Of a stretch of DNA of 64,000 bases, positions 43,246-51,520 are shown piece after piece. Made by a program: the position numbers and the translations under genes. This DNA is from Pseudomonas marginalis. Lineage in GTDB: Bacteria > Pseudomonadota > Gammaproteobacteria > Pseudomonadales > Pseudomonadaceae. The stretch is from the NCBI RefSeq assembly GCF_900105325.1, contig NZ_FNSU01000003.1:1116001-1180000 (forward strand), in the 5' to 3' direction. The notes below the pieces were generated by a model. That model saw only the letters and a program-made list of their open reading frames with translations. It did not search any database and was not told the origin of the DNA. Numbering within the stretch: the first letter of the stretch is position 1; each line of letters opens with the position of its first letter.

Positions 43246-44325
43246 TCAGCGCCTGGCCTTGAGCCGGACACTGGCAAAGGTCGACTCCCCCCGCGCCTGC
43301 TCCAGGGCACTCATTGGCATCGGCACCGGTACGGCGCGAATCATCGGCCTCAACATGCCGGCTTGCTCGCCCGCCGTCACCAGGCGCTCGTCGCTGGGCG
43401 GCACGCCAAAGTACTCGCGGTAGCATTTGGAGAAGTGCGGCGTGGACACAAACCCGCAGAGCAAGGCCAACTCCACGATCGAAATGGGGGTTTGCTTGAG
43501 CAACTGGCGCGCGCGGATCAGCCGCAACCGCAGGTAGTAGCGCGAGGGCGAACAGTGCAGGTACTTCTGGAACATGCGCTCAAGCTGCCGGCGTGACAGG
43601 GCCACGTACTCGGCCAATTCATCCAGGTCGATCGGTTCTTCCAGGTTGGCCTCCATCAGCGCGACGATTTCCTGCAGCTTCGGTTGCTGGGTGCCGAGCA
43701 TATGCTTGAGCGGCACGCGCTGATGGTCCTGCTCGTTGCGCATGCGCTCGTACACGAACATGTCCGAAATCGCCGCCGACAACTCATGCCCATGCTCACG
43801 GCCGATCAGGTGCAGCATCATGTCCATGGGCGCGGTGCCGCCCGAGCTGGTCAGGCGATCGCGGTCGAGGGTGAACACGCTGGCGCTGAGGCTCACCCGT
43901 GGAAAGGCTTCCTGCATGGCCGCCAGCCACTCCCAATGCACGCTGCATTCAAACCCGTCGAGCAGCCCCGCCCGGGCCAATACCCAACTGCCGGTACAAA
44001 TACCACCCAGGCGCTTGGAATAACGCGCCTGGGTCCGCAGCCACTTCATCAGCTCGTCGCTCAGGGTGTGTTGAATACCCGTGCCGCCGCACACCACGAC
44101 GATATCCGCAGAGGGCGCAGCGGCTATGGAACAGTCCGGCGTGATGGGCATGCCGTCGCTGGCCCACACAGGATGACCGTCGACACTGGCGGTGTGCCAA
44201 CGATACAACTCCTGGCCGGACAGTTGGTTGGCCATGCGCAGCGGCTCTACCGCCGACGCCAACGAGATCAGGGTGAACTGATCCAGCAGCACGAATACCA
44301 AACCGGTGACCGGCCGGGGGTTCAT
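43246..44325 (-). CDS. GlxA-type AraC transcriptional regulator
   Basis: A 359-residue regulator. The N-terminal DJ-1/PfpI-like domain (LVFVLLDQFTLISLASAVEPLRMANQLSG; IVVVCGGTGIQ; GGICTGSWVLARAGLLDG with a Cys) covers ~1-190. The C-terminal AraC domain contains PIDLDELAEYVALSRRQLERMFQKYLHCSPSRYYLRLRLIRARQLLKQT and IVELALLCGFVSTPHFSKCYREYFGVPP. It starts four bases within the upstream permease stop, so both are co-transcribed. Homologues often regulate amine or quaternary-ammonium catabolism; the effector here is unknown. Confidence 0.88.
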   Translation of the reverse strand: MNPRPVTGLVFVLLDQFTLISLASAVEPLRMANQLSGQELYRWHTASVDGHPVWASDGMPITPDCSIAAAPSADIVVVCGGTGIQHTLSDELMKWLRTQARYSKRLGGICTGSWVLARAGLLDGFECSVHWEWLAAMQEAFPRVSLSASVFTLDRDRLTSSGGTAPMDMMLHLIGREHGHELSAAISDMFVYERMRNEQDHQRVPLKHMLGTQQPKLQEIVALMEANLEEPIDLDELAEYVALSRRQLERMFQKYLHCSPSRYYLRLRLIRARQLLKQTPISIVELALLCGFVSTPHFSKCYREYFGVPPSDERLVTAGEQAGMLRPMIRAVPVPMPMSALEQARGESTFASVRLKARR

Positions 44326-45731
44326 GGGCGCGAAGCCAGGGGGATCGATTTTTGGGTGCGGTCGGGCTGCCGCGCCGTGATCACGCCGACCAGGGAAATC
44401 AGCAGGGCCAGGCCGATGGTCGACGACACCTCAAAGCGGTGCTCGGGCGTCAACAGCATCACCGCCAATGCGCAACAGATGAAGACGATGACCACCCAGG
44501 TCAGCCAGGGAAACAGCCACATCTTGAACGTCAGGGTGACATTGCGGCGTTGCAGGACCTTGCGCATGCGCAGTTGCGACACGGCGATCACCAGGTACAC
44601 CAGCAAGGCGATGGCGCCCGAGCTGGCCAGCAGAAACTGGAACAATCCGGCCGGCATGAAGTAACTGAGCAAGGTCACGCCAGCCCCGAGGATCGTGCTG
44701 GCGATCACGGCGGCCCTCGGCACACTCGCGGCGGAGGTCTTTTTCATCAGCGAGGGTGCATCCCCGCGCTTGCCCAGGGAATACAGCATGCGTGAAGCAA
44801 TGTAGATGGACGAGTTCATGCAGCTCGCCACGGCAATCAACACCACCACGTCCACCAGTAACTTGGCATGGGGAATGTTCATCAGCTCCAGGGCGCGCTG
44901 ATAAGAGCCTACCGATGCCAACAGCGGGTCATTCCACGGCACCACGGAAATCACCACGAAGATCGACAACACGTAGAACACGCCGATGCGCCACATCACC
45001 GAGCGCGTGGCCCGGGCGATATTTTGCGCCGGGTTATTGGACTCGGCAGCCGCGATGGTGACGGCTTCCGTGCCGATAAAGCTGAACATGATGGTGATGA
45101 ATGCCCCGACCACCGCCGACAGGCCGTTAGGCGCGAAACCACCGTGTTCTTCCATCAGGCGACTCAAGCCGCTGGCCTCCCGCTCGGGAATCCAGCCCAT
45201 CAGCACCGCGCCTCCCAGGCCGATAAAGCCGATGATCGCCACCACCTTGGCCATGGCAAACCAGAACTCGAATTCACCGTACTTGGAGACGCTGAACAAA
45301 TTGGTGACCACCAACAAAAAGATCGACAACAAGGCGAACAGCCAAGCGTCGATCTGCGGGAACCACTGGTTGAGGATATGCCCGGCGGCCAGGGCTTCGA
45401 TGGGAATCACCAGCACCCAGAACCACCAGTACAGCCAGCCGATCGTAAACCCGGCCCAGCGGCCGATGGCCTGGTCGGCGTAGGTCGAGAATGAGCCGGT
45501 GTCGGGGTTGGCCACCGCCATCTCCCCCAGCATGCGCATGACCAGCACCACCAACAGGCCGGAAAACAGATACGCCAGCATCACGGCCGGCCCCGCCGCC
45601 GCGATGGCGTGCCCGGAGCCGACAAACAGCCCTGCGCCGATAATGCCTGCAATGGAGAGCATGGTGACATGACGCGGCTTGAAGCCCTGCGCCAGCTGGC
45701 CGTTGGAGTCCTTGGAAATCAGGCTATTCAT
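44322..45731 (-). CDS. APC family amino acid permease
   Basis: A 469-residue transporter with about 12 hydrophobic segments, of the AAT/GABA-permease branch. It opens with LAQGFKPRHVTMLSIAGIIGAGLFVGSGHAIAAAGPAVMLAYLFSG, the consensus APC signature, and continues with EMAVANPDTGSFSTYADQAIGRWAGFTIGWLYWWFWVLVIPIEALAAG. The best guess is GABA or a similar amine-bearing amino acid. First gene of the permease-GlxA unit, convergent with the fused transporter. Confidence 0.9.
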   Translation of the reverse strand: MNSLISKDSNGQLAQGFKPRHVTMLSIAGIIGAGLFVGSGHAIAAAGPAVMLAYLFSGLLVVLVMRMLGEMAVANPDTGSFSTYADQAIGRWAGFTIGWLYWWFWVLVIPIEALAAGHILNQWFPQIDAWLFALLSIFLLVVTNLFSVSKYGEFEFWFAMAKVVAIIGFIGLGGAVLMGWIPEREASGLSRLMEEHGGFAPNGLSAVVGAFITIMFSFIGTEAVTIAAAESNNPAQNIARATRSVMWRIGVFYVLSIFVVISVVPWNDPLLASVGSYQRALELMNIPHAKLLVDVVVLIAVASCMNSSIYIASRMLYSLGKRGDAPSLMKKTSAASVPRAAVIASTILGAGVTLLSYFMPAGLFQFLLASSGAIALLVYLVIAVSQLRMRKVLQRRNVTLTFKMWLFPWLTWVVIVFICCALAVMLLTPEHRFEVSSTIGLALLISLVGVITARQPDRTQKSIPLASRP

Positions 45732-46033
45732 CGTTGTTTTTTATTCTCTGTGATCGACGTTAAGACGTACTGACTGGAAGGTCAGGCGATCATCGTTTCT
45801 TAATGACGGGTCACAGTACGCGGCATCCCTGCCGCGAAAATAGCCTGATAACGGCACTCAGTCGCCTGATATCGACATCGAGCCGGGGCTGGTTAGCCGC
45901 TTTTCAGAGCCTCGCCCGCTCCGTATGTCCTCAGATCAGGGCATGGGTATCTACACAATGTTGGTAGGGCCCTGGACCTGTGGCGAGGGAGCCGACGCCA
46001 ATCTAACTGATGCCCCGCTACCTAAATGTGGGA

Positions 46034-46182
46034 GGGGCGGTGCGACGATTCGACTTGCCTCCGACGGCGGCCTCTGGGCCGACCAGGATGTTGGATCAGA
46101 CCGAGTACATATCCGTTGCTTCGGTAACGGCGGCTATGGGTTCCGCCCTTACGGCGGCTAAACCGGCATCCCTGCCGGTTTA
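46034..46182. repeat. Interspersed Pseudomonas repeat with terminal hairpin
   Basis: Within 660 gene-free bases (45732-46393) lies repeat sequence. Bases 46034-46063 (GGGGCGGTGCGACGATTCGA...) are identical over 30 bases to 56324-56353. The unit continues through GGCCGACCAGGATGTTGG and TTCCGCCCTTACGGCGGC, sequence of the kind found many times in fluorescent Pseudomonas genomes. At its right side TAAACCGGCA (46159-46168) and TGCCGGTTTA (46173-46182) form a perfect 10-bp hairpin. The rest of the intergenic stretch shows no gene. Confidence 0.65.
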
Positions 46183-46393
46183 CCCCCCAAATCACTATCG
46201 AATTCCGGCCAGCGTGGTTTAACGGGGCGCCTGAGATCAAGATCTAAAGCAAGATCAAGGGCGGCTCGCTTCGCATCGTGGTTACCGGGGGTGACTACTA
46301 CGATACCGATGCATATCGAGGGGAGCACCAACGCATGGAAACCCAACAGTCCCGCACCGCACAGGCGCCCCACAAAGAGGGCATTACCCTCGC

Positions 46394-47329
46394 CTACACC
46401 CGCGCCCCAATCAACACCAGCACCCCACCCCACTGCGTCACCCTGATCGGCAAGCTTTGCTCCAAGGCCTCCAGGGTCTGGCGCGCATCATCCAGCGGGA
46501 ACCGGCCACTCACGCGCAGCTGCGCCACCGCGGCATCCAGGCGCACGATGCCCTTGCGGTAGGGCCGGATCGCTTCCACCACGCTGGCCAGTGTCTGGTT
46601 GCGCACCACCAGCCAGCCGTCGAGCCAGGCGGTTTCGGTGGCGGCCATGGGCACTTGGGTGAGGATGCGCTGGTGGTCGAACAGCGTGCTCTGGTGCATG
46701 GCCACCCGTTGCTGCGCACCGCCGTCGAAGTGCAGCACCGCATCGGCATCCAGGGTGACCAGGCGCATCGCGCCGTCCTGTTCACTCAGCATCAGGCGGC
46801 CCGTGGTGGCACTGATATGGGCGGCGCGGGTCTTGACCTGCAGCGGACGCAGCAGGTTCACCAGCATTTCGCCGGTGCGCAGTTCAAGGCTGTGCGCGTC
46901 CCCGGCCAACGTCGAGACCACCTCGCTGCGGGCATTGAGCTTGAGGGTGCTGCCATCGGCCAGTTGCCAGGTGCGACGCTCGGCGGTGCCGGTGGCGTAG
47001 GTCTGCCCCGCGTCTTCAAAACGCCAGCCCCACCCCGCGCCGGCCGCCAGTCCCAGCGCACACAGACTGGTACGCAGAAATGCGCGACGGCTGTTGGGTT
47101 GCTCCAGGCTGCGCAGCAACTGCGCGCTGGAGCGCCCGCGCCAGGGTGAGGCCTTGAGCTGATCGAGACCGGCGAGCAGTTGCGCATATACCTGGCGATG
47201 ATGGGCCGAGGTGCCCCGCCATTCATCCAGCGCCTGCTGCTGGGCGGGGCTGAAGTCGCCGGACTGGATCTGCACCAGCCAGCCGATGGCTTCCTCGGCC
47301 ACCGGGTCGTTCAAAGGCTGTTTGCTCAC
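46394..47329 (-). CDS. FecR family anti-sigma factor
   Basis: A 311-residue membrane regulator. The cytoplasmic N-terminal domain (AIGWLVQIQSGDFSPAQQQALDEWR.. QVYAQLLAGLDQLK) binds the sigma factor, a hydrophobic segment lies near residues 85-105, and the periplasmic FecR domain follows (RRTWQLADGSTLKLNARSEVVSTL, GEMLVNLLRPLQVKTRAAHISATTGRLML). It transmits signals from a TonB transducer receptor. Its start overlaps the sigma-factor stop by four bases. The candidate receptor is at 52928, beyond the afsA operon. Confidence 0.92.
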   Translation of the reverse strand: MSKQPLNDPVAEEAIGWLVQIQSGDFSPAQQQALDEWRGTSAHHRQVYAQLLAGLDQLKASPWRGRSSAQLLRSLEQPNSRRAFLRTSLCALGLAAGAGWGWRFEDAGQTYATGTAERRTWQLADGSTLKLNARSEVVSTLAGDAHSLELRTGEMLVNLLRPLQVKTRAAHISATTGRLMLSEQDGAMRLVTLDADAVLHFDGGAQQRVAMHQSTLFDHQRILTQVPMAATETAWLDGWLVVRNQTLASVVEAIRPYRKGIVRLDAAVAQLRVSGRFPLDDARQTLEALEQSLPIRVTQWGGVLVLIGARV

Positions 47330-47835
47330 TCGCTCAACCCCAGGTAACAGGCGCGCAGGGCCTGGGTCATCAATTGGTGGATGCGCCCCAGGGACAGGCC
47401 CAGGCGTTCACTGATCTGCGTGTAGGTCATGCCGTCCAACTGGCTGTGCACGAACACCGCCTTGGCTTGCCCCGACAGGCCGTCCAGCAGCCGGTCGATG
47501 GCCAACAGGCTCTCGATCAGAATCAGTTGTTCCTGGGGTGATGGGTGCACGTGTTCGGGCACGTCGGCCAGGATCTGCAAGTAGGCTTTTTCCAGGTCGC
47601 GTCGGCGCCAGCTCTCGTACATCAGGCGCTGGGCGATGGTGGTCAGCAGCGCGCGCGGTTCGCGAATGGCCGTGGGGTCGGGCAGCATCCAGACCTTGAG
47701 GAAGGTCTCGGCGGCGATGTCCTCGGCGCTGTGGCTGCAACCGGTGCGGTACGACAAACGCGCGCACAACCAGCTGTAGTGCTGCTGGAAAATCTGGCCG
47801 ATAAGGCGGGTCTTGAGCAAAGCATTCGGGTCCAT
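47326..47835 (-). CDS. FecI-like ECF sigma factor
   Basis: A 169-residue iron-responsive-type ECF sigma factor. Region 2 (HYSWLCARLSYRTGCSHSAEDIAAETFLKVW near 20-50) and region 4 (LLDGLSGQAKAVFVHSQLDGMTYTQISERLGLSLGRIHQLMTQALRAC near 115-163) are clear. Start ATG at 47835. First gene of fecI-fecR. It would direct RNA polymerase to the promoter of a TonB receptor when the receptor binds its ligand outside. Confidence 0.92.
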   Translation of the reverse strand: MDPNALLKTRLIGQIFQQHYSWLCARLSYRTGCSHSAEDIAAETFLKVWMLPDPTAIREPRALLTTIAQRLMYESWRRRDLEKAYLQILADVPEHVHPSPQEQLILIESLLAIDRLLDGLSGQAKAVFVHSQLDGMTYTQISERLGLSLGRIHQLMTQALRACYLGLSE

Positions 47836-48024
47836 AGGTCCATAATCTTCATGGACTGCACACGCCAGCGGACAAGTGGTGGTGGGCCTGTCGGTTTGAG
47901 GTAGACCTGCGTCCGGGCAGGTGAGTCCAGTTTGCCCCAGGGGGCTTCACCAGATAAAAGAATAAAAAAAGCCATCAAGCTGCATTTTTTGCATAACCTT
48001 CGGCGCTTTTACGGGCACGCCAAA

Positions 48025-48053
48025 GTACCGCCTGCGGCTGTCGCAGGCGGTAC
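48025..48053 (-). terminator. Hairpin ending the afsA operon
   Basis: GTACCGCCTGCG at 48025-48036 and CGCAGGCGGTAC at 48042-48053, a perfect 12-bp stem with loop GCTGT, lying ten bases after the MFS stop on the minus strand. The downstream sequence is only moderately T-rich. Confidence 0.7.
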
Positions 48054-48063
48054 GGCGCGTGGC

Positions 48064-49611
48064 TCAGTGCGTGGCCAGTTGCGCCTCGCTGCGTTCCTGT
48101 TCGCGCAGGGGGCGCACCAGCCAGGTGACCACCACGGTCAGCACCAGCAGAATCACCGCCAGCGCCCAGAGCACGCCGTGGAAGGCGCTGTCATAGCCGC
48201 CGATAAACAGGCTGTGCACCGCCCCCGCCTGCTCCGCGCCCAGGGTTTGCAGGGACCCGGTGAGATTGCCGGCGGCGACGTCGTCGATCCAGCGTTGCAG
48301 GGTCGCCGGGTCGGGCGCCAGGCGGCTCAACGTGCCGCGCAACTGGCTGTCGAGCAAGGTCGCCAGCAGCGAGCCATACAAGGCCACCGCAATCGCCTCA
48401 CTGCCCAGGCGGAAGGTGTTGAGCAGGCCCGCCGCCATCCCGGCCTTCTGCTCCGGCACGGTCTTGAGCGCCAGGCCATCCACCAGCCCGGCCGACAGGC
48501 CCATGCCGATGCCCACCAGCAACAGCGGCACTGCCAGTTGCCACAGCGCCACACCGACCTGGCTGACCAGCGCCAACGCCACCACACCGACCAACAACGC
48601 AATCAGGCTGGCCTTGAGAATGCCGATCGCCGACACCCCGCGTGCCGCCCACTTGCCCGCCAGGATCGGGCAAAACAGCATCGGCACCGTCAGCAGCAAC
48701 ATCGCCAGGCCCGCATGGGTCGCGCTCAATTGCAGCACGCCGAACAGGTAGCTCGGCAGGTACGTGAGCAAGGTCACAAAGCCGAACGACGCCGCCACGG
48801 TGACCAGCGCCAGGCCGACAAAGGGCCCGCGCGCCAGCAGCGACAGGTCGAGCATTGGCTGCAGGTGGCGACGCTCCTGCCAGGTAAACACCGCCAACAG
48901 CACCACGGCGACCGCCACCAGGCCGAGTACACCGCGGCTGCTCCAGCCCCATTGCGAGCCCTGCACAATCGCCACCATCAGCGCCAACAATGCCAGCACA
49001 AACAGCGTCGCACCCGGCACATCGAAGCGCGCGGTGTGTTCAGCCAGCACGCCATCGCGGGTAATCAACGGGCTGCCCAGCAGCACGATCACCAGGGTCA
49101 CCCCATGGGCCCAGAAAATCGCGCGCCAGCCGACGCTGTCCAGCAGCAGGCCGGACAAGGTCGGGCCCAGGCTCACGCCCAGGCCGGCAACGGTGCCGAA
49201 CAGGGCAAACGCGCGCAGCCGCGCCGGGCCGCTGAAGTGGGTGGACAAAATCGCGATGCCGCAGGAAAAGATCGCCGCCGCCCCGATGCCCGCCAGCCCC
49301 CGCGCCGCATCCAGCAGCCAGGCACTCTCGGCCACGGCGGACAGCACCGAGGCCACCACGTACAGCGAAGCGCCGGCGACAAAACAGCGTTTGCGCCCGA
49401 GCCGATCCGCCAGCGCGCCCCACGCCAGGGTGAAGCAGGCAAACGCCAGGTTGAACGCATTGACCACCCATTGCAGGCTGGTCAACGGCGCCTGGATGTC
49501 GGCGCCGATGGCCGGCAACGCGAGCGCCGTACCCGAGATGGAACTGGGCACGACGAAGATCGCCAGCAGGATGATGGTCAGTAGAGCTGTATCGGCAAAG
49601 GTCGTTTTCAT
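48064..49611 (-). CDS. MFS drug/metabolite exporter (DHA2-like)
   Basis: A 515-residue inner-membrane transporter with about 13 or 14 hydrophobic helices, consistent with the DHA2 (14-TM) drug:proton antiporters. It opens MKTTFADTALLTIILLAIFV and contains ALAWGALADRLGRKRCFVAGASLYVVASVLSA near 65-95, the MFS motif A region, and VGPTLSGLLLDSVGWRAIFW-like sequence near 135-155. The ATG at 49611 has GGAAGG upstream, preferred over a TTG at 49623. Last gene of the afsA operon; it probably exports the product or confers self-tolerance. Confidence 0.88.
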   Translation of the reverse strand: MKTTFADTALLTIILLAIFVVPSSISGTALALPAIGADIQAPLTSLQWVVNAFNLAFACFTLAWGALADRLGRKRCFVAGASLYVVASVLSAVAESAWLLDAARGLAGIGAAAIFSCGIAILSTHFSGPARLRAFALFGTVAGLGVSLGPTLSGLLLDSVGWRAIFWAHGVTLVIVLLGSPLITRDGVLAEHTARFDVPGATLFVLALLALMVAIVQGSQWGWSSRGVLGLVAVAVVLLAVFTWQERRHLQPMLDLSLLARGPFVGLALVTVAASFGFVTLLTYLPSYLFGVLQLSATHAGLAMLLLTVPMLFCPILAGKWAARGVSAIGILKASLIALLVGVVALALVSQVGVALWQLAVPLLLVGIGMGLSAGLVDGLALKTVPEQKAGMAAGLLNTFRLGSEAIAVALYGSLLATLLDSQLRGTLSRLAPDPATLQRWIDDVAAGNLTGSLQTLGAEQAGAVHSLFIGGYDSAFHGVLWALAVILLVLTVVVTWLVRPLREQERSEAQLATH

Positions 49612-49625
49612 GGGTCCTTCCAAGG

Positions 49626-50843
49626 TCAGGTTGAAGTGAAGCCGTGCACCGGCAAGCGGGCAGGACGGCGCAGGATGATGCCGTCGACCCAGGGCACCTG
49701 GTCCGCCGGCACCGCCAGGCGCAGGTTCGGGAAGCGCTGCACGAGGATCTGCAACACCGTGGTGATTTCCAGGCGCGCCAGGGCGGCACCCATGCAGTTG
49801 TGCATGCCGTAGCCGAACTGCAAATGCCGCGCACCCTTGCGGTCCAGGCGGATCGCCAGGGGCTCGGGGAACGCCGCCGGATCACGGTTGGCGGCAAACG
49901 CATCGGCGTAAATGATGCTGCCTGCGGGAATCAGCCCCCACGGCCCTTCCAGGTCGACGCTGGCCAGGCGCGGGAAGGTCGAGATGGTGCCCAGGGGAAT
50001 CAGGCGCAGCAGTTCTTCGACCGCCTCCGGGATCAGCGCCGGATCGTCGACCAATTGTTGCCACAGCTCAGGGGCCGCCAACAGGGTGTACACCGATTTG
50101 GTCAGCACCGTGAGGATGTTCTGGTCGCCGCCGATCAATACCCCCAGGAGGATGCCCACCAGCTCCTTGTCGTTGAGCGGCGGCTCGCTGTCGGCACGGG
50201 TCGCGACGAAGCGCTGGATCAGCCCATCGGGATCGGTGGGCCGCGCACCGGTGACCAGGTCTGTCAGGTAGTTGTACACACCCCAGAACTGGTTCAGCAG
50301 CTCCGGTACATCCGCATCCGACGCCACCTGCACGGTGTGGCTGAGGGGCCGGTAATACTCACGGTCACTCAAGGGGATGCCGAGCAACTGGCAATCCACG
50401 GTGGCGGGGATGTGGTCAAGCACATGGGCAAACAGATCGGCACCGGGCGCCTGGTGCTGCAATACATCGAGGCGTTCATGGGTGGCGTGTTCCACCTTGT
50501 CGCGCAGCAACGCCACGCCACTGGGGCTGAAGTCCCGGGCCACCACCTTGCGCAGGCGACCATGGTCGGGGATGTCATTGTTGAGCAGCAGTTCAGGCGG
50601 CGTGATGGTCGGCAAAAAGCTCGCGCCGTCTTCTTCGTTGCACGGGGCGCGTATCGCGCGGTTATCCAGCAGCAACGCCTGCACGTGTTCGTAACGGGTC
50701 AGGTGAAAGGCCAGGTGGCCGCTGGGCAGCAGAATCCTCGGCAGGCCATTGGCGGGGCTGGCGGGTTGATAGGCCGGCGGTGCATCCAACTGCGGGATGC
50801 GTGCCACGGTGACCTCGGGTCTGGCGATCACGGCGATATTCAT
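49626..50843 (-). CDS. Cytochrome P450
   Basis: A 405-residue soluble bacterial P450. The haem-thiolate loop FGYGMHNCMGAALARLE places the ligand at Cys350; ExxR is in AVEELLRLIPLG near 282. The I-helix, usually A/G-G-x-D/E-T-T, reads IGGDQNIL with Gln241-Asn242 in place of the conserved Thr pair. That change occurs in some biosynthetic P450s with unusual chemistry. The start overlaps the HAD stop by one base, so it is translationally coupled. A tailoring role in the afsA pathway is inferred. Confidence 0.9.
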   Translation of the reverse strand: MNIAVIARPEVTVARIPQLDAPPAYQPASPANGLPRILLPSGHLAFHLTRYEHVQALLLDNRAIRAPCNEEDGASFLPTITPPELLLNNDIPDHGRLRKVVARDFSPSGVALLRDKVEHATHERLDVLQHQAPGADLFAHVLDHIPATVDCQLLGIPLSDREYYRPLSHTVQVASDADVPELLNQFWGVYNYLTDLVTGARPTDPDGLIQRFVATRADSEPPLNDKELVGILLGVLIGGDQNILTVLTKSVYTLLAAPELWQQLVDDPALIPEAVEELLRLIPLGTISTFPRLASVDLEGPWGLIPAGSIIYADAFAANRDPAAFPEPLAIRLDRKGARHLQFGYGMHNCMGAALARLEITTVLQILVQRFPNLRLAVPADQVPWVDGIILRRPARLPVHGFTST

Positions 50844-51520
50844 CAGGCAGGCTCCACGGCAGGTTGCAACAGGCTGACAGCGGTGAGGCGCTGCAGCTGG
50901 GCGAGCGCCTGGTGGTTGTCGATGAAGTGCAGCACTTGCCAGCCAAGCGCGGCGGCGGCGTCGATGTTTTCCGCGACGTCGTCGATCAACAGGCTGTGCT
51001 GCGGCGCGACGCCCGAGCGCGCGGTCGCCACCTGGAAGAACGCCGGCTCCGGCTTGCGGCTGCGCTCCTGGCTGGAATCGACGATCAGGTCCACCACCTC
51101 ATCCAGGCCCACCATCGCCCGCCAATGCCGCTCCCACTCCACCACGTTGTTGGTGAGGATGCCGACGCGAAAACCGGAACGCTTGAGTGCGCGCACGGCG
51201 GCCACCAGCGGCGCATTGGCCGGCACCCCGGCGAACCATTGCGCGCCGAAGGTGTGCAGGTGAGCGCGGGATAAATCGACCTGCGGGTCACGGCGACGCA
51301 GGGCCTGCGCCAGGCGCTCGCCCCACTCGCGCTCGGTGAGCAAGGCACTCTCCACCGGCGCGAGCATTGGCACGCCCAACTCATCGGCCACATCGCCCAT
51401 GGCCTGTTGCAGCACGTGTGGAGCCAGGCCGGTCTTGACCTGGTATTGCTCGAACAGCGCCGGAATCGGCGGCGACAGCACGCCACCGAAATCGAACCAG
51501 ATAAATTGCAGGTCGCTCAT
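50843..51520 (-). CDS. HAD family phosphatase/hydrolase
   Basis: A 225-residue HAD hydrolase. Motif I is FDFGGVL near residue 8-14 (Asp-Phe-Gly-Gly, as in class I subfamily IA), motif II is GILTNNVVEWERHW near 120, and the Lys/Asp motifs are SRKPEPAFFQVA near 155 and LLIDDVAENIDAAAALGWQ near 175-195. Enzymes of this type remove phosphate from small metabolites. Its start overlaps the afsA stop by four bases, fitting dephosphorylation of a phosphorylated butenolide intermediate made by the AfsA step. Confidence 0.87.
   Translation of the reverse strand: MSDLQFIWFDFGGVLSPPIPALFEQYQVKTGLAPHVLQQAMGDVADELGVPMLAPVESALLTEREWGERLAQALRRRDPQVDLSRAHLHTFGAQWFAGVPANAPLVAAVRALKRSGFRVGILTNNVVEWERHWRAMVGLDEVVDLIVDSSQERSRKPEPAFFQVATARSGVAPQHSLLIDDVAENIDAAAALGWQVLHFIDNHQALAQLQRLTAVSLLQPAVEPA

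Noticed and set aside
47932..49584. Plus-strand 550-codon frame opposite the MFS gene
   Set aside because: Its product is His/Gln/Arg-rich low complexity, while the minus strand encodes a 14-helix transporter.
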